This document shows positions 57,230-64,000 of a stretch of DNA of 64,000 nt, in pieces. Origin of the DNA: Serendipita indica DSM 11827. Lineage: Eukaryota > Basidiomycota > Agaricomycetes > Sebacinales > Serendipitaceae. The translations under genes and the position numbers were made by a program. A model generated the notes under the pieces. That model did not search any database, was not told the origin of the DNA, and was given only the letters and a program-made list of their open reading frames with translations. Every line of letters begins with the position of its first letter. Position 1 is the first letter of the stretch. Location of the stretch: positions 2,418,001 to 2,482,000 of the forward strand of contig CAJVGD010000001.1 in assembly GCA_910890315.1 (NCBI GenBank), written 5' to 3'.

Positions 57230-58982
57230 TCATAGGGAAAACTTGGACGAAAGCGTCGATTGGCCATGCTTCTGCTGCATGTGCCTCTGGAGATTGTCGA
57301 AGCGGGTGTACGACTTTGTGCACATCTGACACTCCATAGACTTTCCGTCATGAATTTGGGAATGTCTTTTGAGGTCATGCTCCCTAGAGAACGAATGATG
57401 ACTCGAGAGCCAGTCAGTACTCGGCGCTTTACGTAGGCACTGAATCGGAAACGTACCAGTGGTTGCAGGCATACGGACGGCACTCGAAGTGCTTGTCGCG
57501 GATATGATCATATAAATGATCAACCCGCTTCATCTTGTCTTCTGCGGCGGCGCACGAGCCAATTAGGCAGCGTCCACGAGTGCCCTTGATCTCTGCGAGC
57601 TCCCCAGTGATATAGGTGGAAGGAATAGCCATATTAGGGTGATCCATCATGTACTTGATGATCGCACTAGCGGACGCTTGCTGCGCCTGGGTGAATTGAC
57701 TATAGAGGTGGCCGTAGCTGGGAGTGGCACCAAGGGAGCCAACGAGGCGAGTAGTGCCACGTTGAGGAGAGACGGAAGGGAGGACAATATCCATTGGGAT
57801 AGGTGAGGTCGAAAGCAGGCTTGAGGAGGGAAAGGGAGAGATGGGCGACGTGTCCGCCATCATCCCTGATTCATATATACTAAGCGAACCAGGCATGTAG
57901 GGAGATGCACTAGAGGAGGTCGAGCTGCGACGGTGGTAGGGATGAGGACGCTGGACCGCACTCAGCGACAGACTCGGTGCTCGCAAAGAGTCACAGCGTC
58001 GCATTTGTGAATGATCGGACCCCGAAGGAGGCGAGAATGGTTGGATGGGGGGAGACGAGACTGACCCATTGCTGGGAAGACCGCTTGTGCCATCGCTGAT
58101 GTTGAAATCTAATCCACCAAAGATCCCAAATTCGTCATATTCCTCCACAGCAACGGTAGGAGTAGGAGGTGGAGGCTTCTGGTCAAATTGATTCATCTCA
58201 GCAAAGAGAGGTGAGCTGATGTTTGTGGGGGACTGTAAGAGGCCGTTGAGGTATGAGTTGAGTGAATGGCCATGAAAGGACGACTCTGCGGAATGAGTTG
58301 GGCTGAGGCCAGGATTGATCATGCTGCCCATGCTGAACGTCTTCAGGTGGGCATCGATCATGGCTACTGGAGATTGCGTAAGCTGCTCCTGGGCCGAAAG
58401 GGCACGAGAATGCTGCAAGATCTGAGCTGTGAGCAGCGAGAGGCCAGCGCCCTGCTGATGAATACTCTGAGAGGTGGAGGGTGCGTAGTTTGCTGTGTGA
58501 ACCTCGGCGTTAAATCCTGCGACATGACCAGCACCAGCTGCATTTGGAACAGACGCTGTGGTAGGAGACCCCATTGTCGGAGAGGCCAAACTGGGATATG
58601 GAATCCCGTACTTTCCAGGATGAGAGGAAAGGGGCGATGAAGCGTGATATGAACTAGCAGTCGCCTCATCAATCGGCGCCAAGTGGCCTGTGGACCCAAT
58701 GTGGCCAGACATGTTGGCAGCAGAAAATTCTGGACAGAAAATTTCAGTTTCAGTCATTTATCTCACGCGCTGGCGAGGGATTGGAGCGGAGGTGGAGGAC
58801 AGGAGGAGTCTGGCATAGAGCGGTGCAACGAGGCGATACAGATACTTACCAGGAGACGTAGCCGTCGAACCAAACATGAACTCAAGCTCCTCTATTGACC
58901 CTAGGCCGTAGCGGGCAAGCTGGTTGAGAGACGCGGAGGTGCGGCGTGGAATATTCTTTGCGGGCGTAGAGGCGTGGTCCAT
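57230..58982 (-). CDS. CLIG-type C2H2 zinc-finger protein, 525 aa, three exons
   Basis: Exons on the minus strand: 58850-58982, 57457-58729 and 57230-57401; the frame closes exactly (1578 nt). It starts MDHASTPAKNIPRRTSASLN. The middle is Ser/Pro-rich and disordered (HGHSLNSYLNGLLQSPTN, FDQKPPPPTP, RRSSTSSSASPY). From about residue 387: YSQFTQAQQASASAIIKYMM, TYITGELAEIKGTRGRCLIG, SC...DHIRDKHFECRPYAC; then CHHSFSREHDLKRHSQIH and CQMCTKSYTRFDNLQRHMQQ. The last intron (57402-57456) splits the second Cys codon of finger 2 (TG|T). Three fingers suggest a nuclear DNA-binding protein. It lacks the LMIT leader of its relatives at 30-47 kb and instead has the NQLARYG leader. Intact member of a tandem pair. 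Confidence 0.85.
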
Positions 58983-59180
58983 GGCGGGCGACGACGTGTA
59001 AAGCGAAGACGCTCGGGGGGGACTGTTGCTATGAATCGCTAGGACGTTGTGGGCAAATTTCAGAGGGGGCGCTCGTCACCGTCGATGACAGCGTCGAGCC
59101 GCAAAGGTGGCGGGGAAGAGGCGAAATTGTAAGAATGGATGAGGAGGTGATGGCTGGAGGTCGGGAAGATGCTGGACGGG

Positions 59181-59187
59181 CTTTATA
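59181..59187 (-). promoter_or_regulatory. TATA-like box for the 57230-58982 gene
   Basis: The minus strand reads aagtataaag about 200 nt upstream of the ATG at 58982. Plausible core promoter element; inference only. Confidence 0.35.
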
Positions 59188-60250
59188 CTTGTACCGACCT
59201 GAGGAGGAGGTTCAGTTTAAGAGCTTAGTCAACAAATGATAATGGACCAGACGACGTGGATAATTGAGTCCAGATCTGAACGAGTGATCGTACACAAGGC
59301 TATGGAGCCACATTCTTGCGGGTCAACGACGTCGGCCTCTATCTGAACCGTCTCAAAAATGCCAATAAATCAGATATCATCTCTGGGACGTAACGGAGTA
59401 CTGAATCAACTACTCCGTGGCATTTATCATGTTTCTCCTTTTTTTTCTTCAAGTCAAAAGGATGAGGCGGTCGCCAGCTGTGATCGGGCGGTCGTTCCAA
59501 AATGGGCCCGAGTTCAATACATGGCAAGTGTCATGGATAGCGATCGAGTCCAGCGTATATCCTCCAATCGAACGTTTACAGATTTCGCTTCCTCGGGAAG
59601 TTTCCTTCACTGAGCACGCGACACCGTCCCGTATCATCACGAGCGAAGCAATGCTCGTGGAAACGCAGGTTGATCGTGACTAGAAATGACTACGGGATAA
59701 TCATTCGCCCTTTACAAGCAGAGTACTCGCTTGGTCGAGCGTTGGCCGACTGCTTCCTTCGACCAGATGCGGAAATCTTGACCGTAGCTTCATGGTATAA
59801 TCAATTATTCGGGCACACTCTATTGTTGCTGTGATCGGTGTCTGAGCACCCCCAGCCTCCTCCCTGGTCCTGAGCGGGGAGTTTCTCCACGCGACTCCAG
59901 CCGGCCGATACTTTCTGATAACCGAGTCCTATGCATGAGATGCGTGAATCGTGGCTATGGAGGAATGTCGGGCGCTGGTCGTGAATCGGCCGTTCCTTTG
60001 ATAGACGTCGACAAACGTTCATACTTTACACTTTACGTCTTCACTTCATGTATTTGCATGAAATTACAGTGCACTTACACCATTTCTCGGGACTCGGAAC
60101 GAACACACCATCCTCAGCCCTCTACTTTGGATCATGGCGTACTCTGAAATACATGTGCATACTCATATTACAATAGGCTGAAAGGAGGTTATCGCTTGAC
60201 GCCATTATATCACCCTGCAGCCTCTTTGTCGGCGACCACTGATACAGCGT

Positions 60251-60266
60251 CCCGCCTTCGGGCGGG
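60251..60266. other. Perfect 6-bp stem with TTCG loop
   Basis: CCCGCC-TTCG-GGCGGG. As RNA this is a C/G-rich stem with a stable UUCG-type tetraloop. No gene context is visible, so it may be chance. Confidence 0.4.
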
Positions 60267-61916
60267 GTACCACGTGCGCTTCCTCTTATTCAAGCGTAAT
60301 ACCAGCGTAATAATGCTTACCTATATGCAGTGCAACTGGCGTGAGCTCTATTGCTGTTTGCCCGAGTCGACACCTCCACTGGGACCACGAACAAGGCCAT
60401 TGAACATACATCCTCTTCTTTGCGCTGATGCTAGGCGTGGCAAGCTCGTTGTGCTTGGAGTATTAGCCGAGCCATGCACGACTTCACACGGTCCGTCCTC
60501 CTTTCGTCCCGATCGATTCCGACCGCCGCCTCAGCGCAGATGCCAATTTTGGCAACGCTGGATGACCTAGAGTGGCAGAAAAGGCCATTCAGCATATGAG
60601 GTATGTATCAGAACATAGTCCAGCGCACAGTAGCGGATAAGCTTGGTATAAGAATCGACCAGCTCAAGGCGGGGGGGGGGTGGCTCGTACATCTTCTCAT
60701 TCAGTTTCAGAAGGAAAGCATAATTGCTCGGGAGATAACCATGGGGGGTTTCGGTTCTTTCGGTCGAGGCCGGAAAGGGTCCCTCAAAGCCAACTAGCAA
60801 CAGCCCAAATCGTCGTCCATTACGCCCTCTCTATGTAGCCTACGTCATCTGCGCACAGTAACTCTCCAGACCTCCACTACTGGCCAGCAAGTCGAGAGTC
60901 TGTCCGGCAGGTTGCGGGGGGTATGAATACACTGCTTCGATGCGGGGTGAGACCAATCAGCTCGGTCTTATCTCCCAGGCCCAATCTATCTCTAGGTATC
61001 CGCTGAACGTCTTCATGCGCTGTAATCTCCACTTGTTGCACGGTAGCTCGATGCGGTGGCTGGCACACATACCGTACAGTCTCCCAACCATTACGCAATC
61101 TGCGATACGGGACCTCAAACAAAAAAGCGCCTACTCAGTACCGTTGCTAATTTTCACTGCTGTTGGCTTGTTCGAGAGGCTGTGAACGGACCAGTGGCCA
61201 AAAGGCAGATCCCGGGAGGTAACGAGATCAAAGTCCGAAAAGAGTAGTGAATTCTAAATCTCAACCAGCTTTCAGAGTGACAGGGTCTCCTAACTACTAT
61301 TCATGTACTGCCGACCAGCTTGTCCTTGGCCCCGCAGTTACTGTGCTTCTCCCCAAATGCCTGGTAAATTCAGAAAGAGTATTGCTGCTACTGTGATAAT
61401 ATCTCTTGTGCAGCTTGTGGTCGCGTGAGACATCCCATCGGCTATACGGGCTTCCGAGAGTGGCCACAACGGCAGCCGAGAACGCTGACCCGACTCCCAT
61501 CGCCTGGCCTAGCTTTGCGAGACGAAAAGACTCGGAATCCGCTCGAAAACTCATCTAGACCATCCAAGAGAGGCATGATCCTCTAAAAGCGCCCCTATTT
61601 ATCCACCAAGCCCGTCACCAGCGCACGTGCGATCAACAGGCACTTACGGCGAGAGACCCAAGTGAAACATTTGAGGACATAGTTGTGCAGACAAAAGAAC
61701 GGTGCGTATTTCTACAACACATATGGCGCCAAACGACGTGCTGATGATGTTGGATCAACTTTGCAGAGCGCCACTTTGTCGAAAAACATCCGCTAGAATA
61801 AACACTAGAACCACAAGGCCACCTGTTACACTATAGTACTGTTCTAGTACGTCCAACTACCCAGCTTTGGCCCATCGAATGGCGACTGACATGGATTTGG
61901 CAGACATCCAGACAAG

Positions 61917-63231
61917 ATGCATAGAGGAAACTCCATCAAATTCATGGCTGGTAGGCTCGCTATGACTTGAACATGACAAGACTGCTTATTGTGCTCGTTC
62001 CAGGCAACAGTCATCCCGAAATGGCGCAGCTAATTGCAGATCGGTGAGTAGCGATACCTTTACTGGACGCTAATGACTGACATACTCTAGTCTTGGCATC
62101 AATATGACGCCGACGACCGTCAAAAAGTTCTCCAACGGCGAGACATCTGTTCGGATCCACGAATCTGTCCGAGACGAAGACGTGTTCATTCTCCAGACTG
62201 CATGTGGACCGAATTGCTCCGTGGATGACTCCCTCATGGAACTCTTGATCCTAATCTCGGCGTGCAAGACGGCTTCAGCACGTAGGATCACGGCCATCAT
62301 CCCCTTTTTCCCCTACTCGCGCTACTCGTTCAAGGACAAGTCTCGCGCACCCATCACGGCCAAGTTTGTCGCCAACATGCTCACGGTCGCCGGATGCGAC
62401 CATGTGATCACGATGGACCTCCATGCGTCGCAGATTCAAGGCTTTTTCGATATTCCCGTCGACAACTTGTACTCGGAACCGATTATGGTAGGGTTTATCA
62501 AGAGGTGGATCAAGGGCTGGAAGGAGAGTGTCATCGTCAGCCCGGACGCTGGTGGTGCAAAGCGTGCTAGTAGCGTCGCGAGCAAGCTGGGCGTGGAGCT
62601 TGCGATCATTCACCGTGAACCGGCCTAAGGGAAACATTGCCGAGCGCATGCAGGTCCTCGTTGGAGATGTGAGCGGCAAGGTATGTGGTTCCTTTCCCGA
62701 CTAGGGGTCTTCCAACTAAGCTGTGGGGAATAGATTGTGATCCTCTTGGATGACATGATCGATACTGGCGATACGCTTTCGTTGGCTACAAACACGCTCC
62801 ACGAAAACGGGGCAAGGGCCATTTTTGTCCTCGTCTCTCATTGCACCATGCAGCCCAACTCTTCCTCGCTCAAAAAGCTCTCTCAGCTCCCCATTGCGCG
62901 CCTCGTCGTCACCAACTCGCTTCCTCAGACACATCTGATGGAGGAAGTCAACGAGGAGACGAGAGATACCATTACGGACTCGACACCTGTCGACTCTCCG
63001 CGTACCACGAGCTCAAAGCTCGACTCTGGGTCCTCGGCTGGGTCAACGAATGGGTCGATGAATGGAAAATTGCCCAATGGTCCCTCACCGACCATGGGCG
63101 GAAAACTTACCGTGCTCGATATCAGTCCGCTTCTCGCAGAAAGTATCCGTAGGACTCATAATGGCGAGAGTATCAGTACTCTCTTTGGTGGATGGGCGGA
63201 GCGAGCCGGTATGACGGGTTCAGGTTTCTGA
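61917..63231 (+). CDS. PRS: Ribose-phosphate pyrophosphokinase (PRPP synthetase), one frame break
   Basis: Exons: 61917-61950, 62004-62043, 62091-62680 and 62734-63231. It starts [20 protein letters not shown], a normal N-terminus for the family. Diagnostic parts: [66 protein letters not shown] (about 174-183) and the PRPP-binding loop DDMIDTGDT (about 227-235). It makes PRPP from ribose 5-phosphate and ATP for nucleotide, His and Trp synthesis, in the cytosol. A Ser/Gly/Asn-rich insert ([14 protein letters not shown]) lies before the conserved C-terminus ([20 protein letters not shown]). Odd: at 62620-62621 GAACCGGCC has one C too many; without it REPA-stop becomes [12 protein letters not shown] and exon 3 ends in the phase exon 4 needs. 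Most likely an assembly error or a strain allele, as the rest is intact (386 aa). Confidence 0.88.
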
Positions 63232-64000
63232 GTTTTTGCGTAATTGATAGAGGACGTATATGAGAATTCTGTATCTCTAGTTTTGGTCTCGATAGCTGCG
63301 TTTCTAGATGGATCGGTAGCTTTTGGTCGCTTGATGCATTTTTCGCCACTATGGGTCTCCGATCGTCTTTTACGTCACTTTCGGCCTCAATCTACGCTTT
63401 ACATACGGCACCTTGCGCGCATCGAGCATTGAACGTGAATATAGATCCCGTGTGTGGACTTTGATTCTGGACGAGTTGTAGGACCGTGGGCGATATCTTT
63501 CTTCATTCTCAGTGTCATCGTTATGCTCATGCGCAGCCGACTTGATGGGCTGCCATGGGAGGCTGGAGGTATGAGGCGGGGAGATGCCATGCCACCCAGC
63601 CTCAATCCGATGCTCACGCTTCTACCTCTGCACGAAGAGGTAAAGTCATGGCGGATGACATGAAGCTTAGTCTGAGTCGAGCGGACCTCCCGAGCGTTGG
63701 TCGTCGGGGCTGCTCGTTTATACGACAAGTAGGCGGTATTCGGGTGAGAAGGCATTACAATCAGAAGTTATTTGATATCAAAATAACCTGTATCTCCTCG
63801 TGAAGCCCTAGTCAGGCCCTTACATTTTCGCGGGGGTGCCGGAACAAGGAATGTAAAAAGTGTAGCCAGCCCTCCTGAGTAGAGAAGGAGTATATATCTC
63901 CTTTATAGAGTGCACTGTGTGTCATTATGGTCATGAATCCACCGCGGAGCTCAATGTTATCCAAGTCAGTCTCCGCGCGCCCATGTGGCCGCGTGGACTG
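63232..64000. other. 3' flank, no supported gene
   Basis: Downstream of the PRPP synthetase gene. Short frames on both strands have no recognisable domain, and no tRNA-like fold was noticed. Confidence 0.35.

Larger units (their letters stand above)
58983..61916. other. Long spacer, no supported gene
   Basis: Begins with the leader and promoter of the 57230 gene. Frames such as 60196-60570 (+), 59801-60022 (-) and 61297-61554 (-) have no recognisable domain or splice-supported extension. It holds a run of ten G at 60671-60680 and a UUCG hairpin at 60251-60266. The last ~200 bases are presumably the PRPP synthetase promoter. Confidence 0.35.

Overview
The window looks like chromosomal DNA of a filamentous basidiomycete, most likely an Agaricomycete of the Rhizoctonia/Ceratobasidium kind. 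This is an inference from many 44-60 nt GT-AG introns, large families of F-box-like proteins, C2H2 regulators and small single-pass membrane proteins, and a patatin/NB-ARC protein. There is no rRNA, no tRNA and no CRISPR, and I recognised no retroelement or DNA-transposon protein. Only two genes have a clear metabolic or redox role: a DSBA-like oxidoreductase (36.7-37.5 kb) and a PRPP synthetase (61.9-63.2 kb). Nearly everything else is local, fast-evolving paralogue arrays.

Layout. 0-13.5 kb: a minus-strand tandem array of F-box-like genes, with three intact ORFs (4565-6493, 6862-8679, 11537-13435), two full-length frame-broken copies (1763-3658, 9436-11364), a copy at the left edge, and an internal-deletion derivative (8767-9302). 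13.7-16.7 kb: a motif-only fragment and a decayed patatin-NB-ARC (NLR-like) gene. 18.9-21.1 kb: a five-exon C2H2 regulator (-). 24.8-28.6 kb: a 1194-aa five-exon C2H2 regulator (+). 28.8-35.8 kb: plus-strand, partly chimeric zinc-finger genes and fragments, including a copy of the 3' half of the large regulator. 38.0-39.4 kb: a glycine-rich membrane protein (-). 40.6-42.8 kb: another C2H2 regulator (-). 43.1-47.3 kb: three tandem C2H2 genes (-). 47.4-54.2 kb: four paralogous single-pass membrane-protein genes, only one intact (50811-52028). 54.9-59.0 kb: a tandem C2H2 pair, one intact (57230-58982).

The most unusual signal crosses families. A short N-terminal module, consensus S-x-x-[LM]-[MLF]-[IV]-T-[TS]-S-Q-x-[AG]-S-P, often preceded by A-S-P-W-S, lies within the first ~90 residues of the F-box-like proteins and also of seven zinc-finger loci on both strands. 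The proteins share nothing else that I can see. The zinc-finger genes share an atypical finger (G-x-C-L-I-G-x-C ... H-I-R-x-[KR]-H-F) and an intron that splits the codon of a later zinc-binding Cys (TG|Y). The region reads as a birth-and-death nursery in which one leader module has been put in front of two functional classes: putative ubiquitin-ligase adaptors and putative transcription factors. A shared docking partner or shared regulation is inference.

Exon models were made by eye from splice consensus, frame continuity and comparison between paralogues in the window. Frame breaks in otherwise good genes may be true decay or assembly errors; reads or cDNA would decide.
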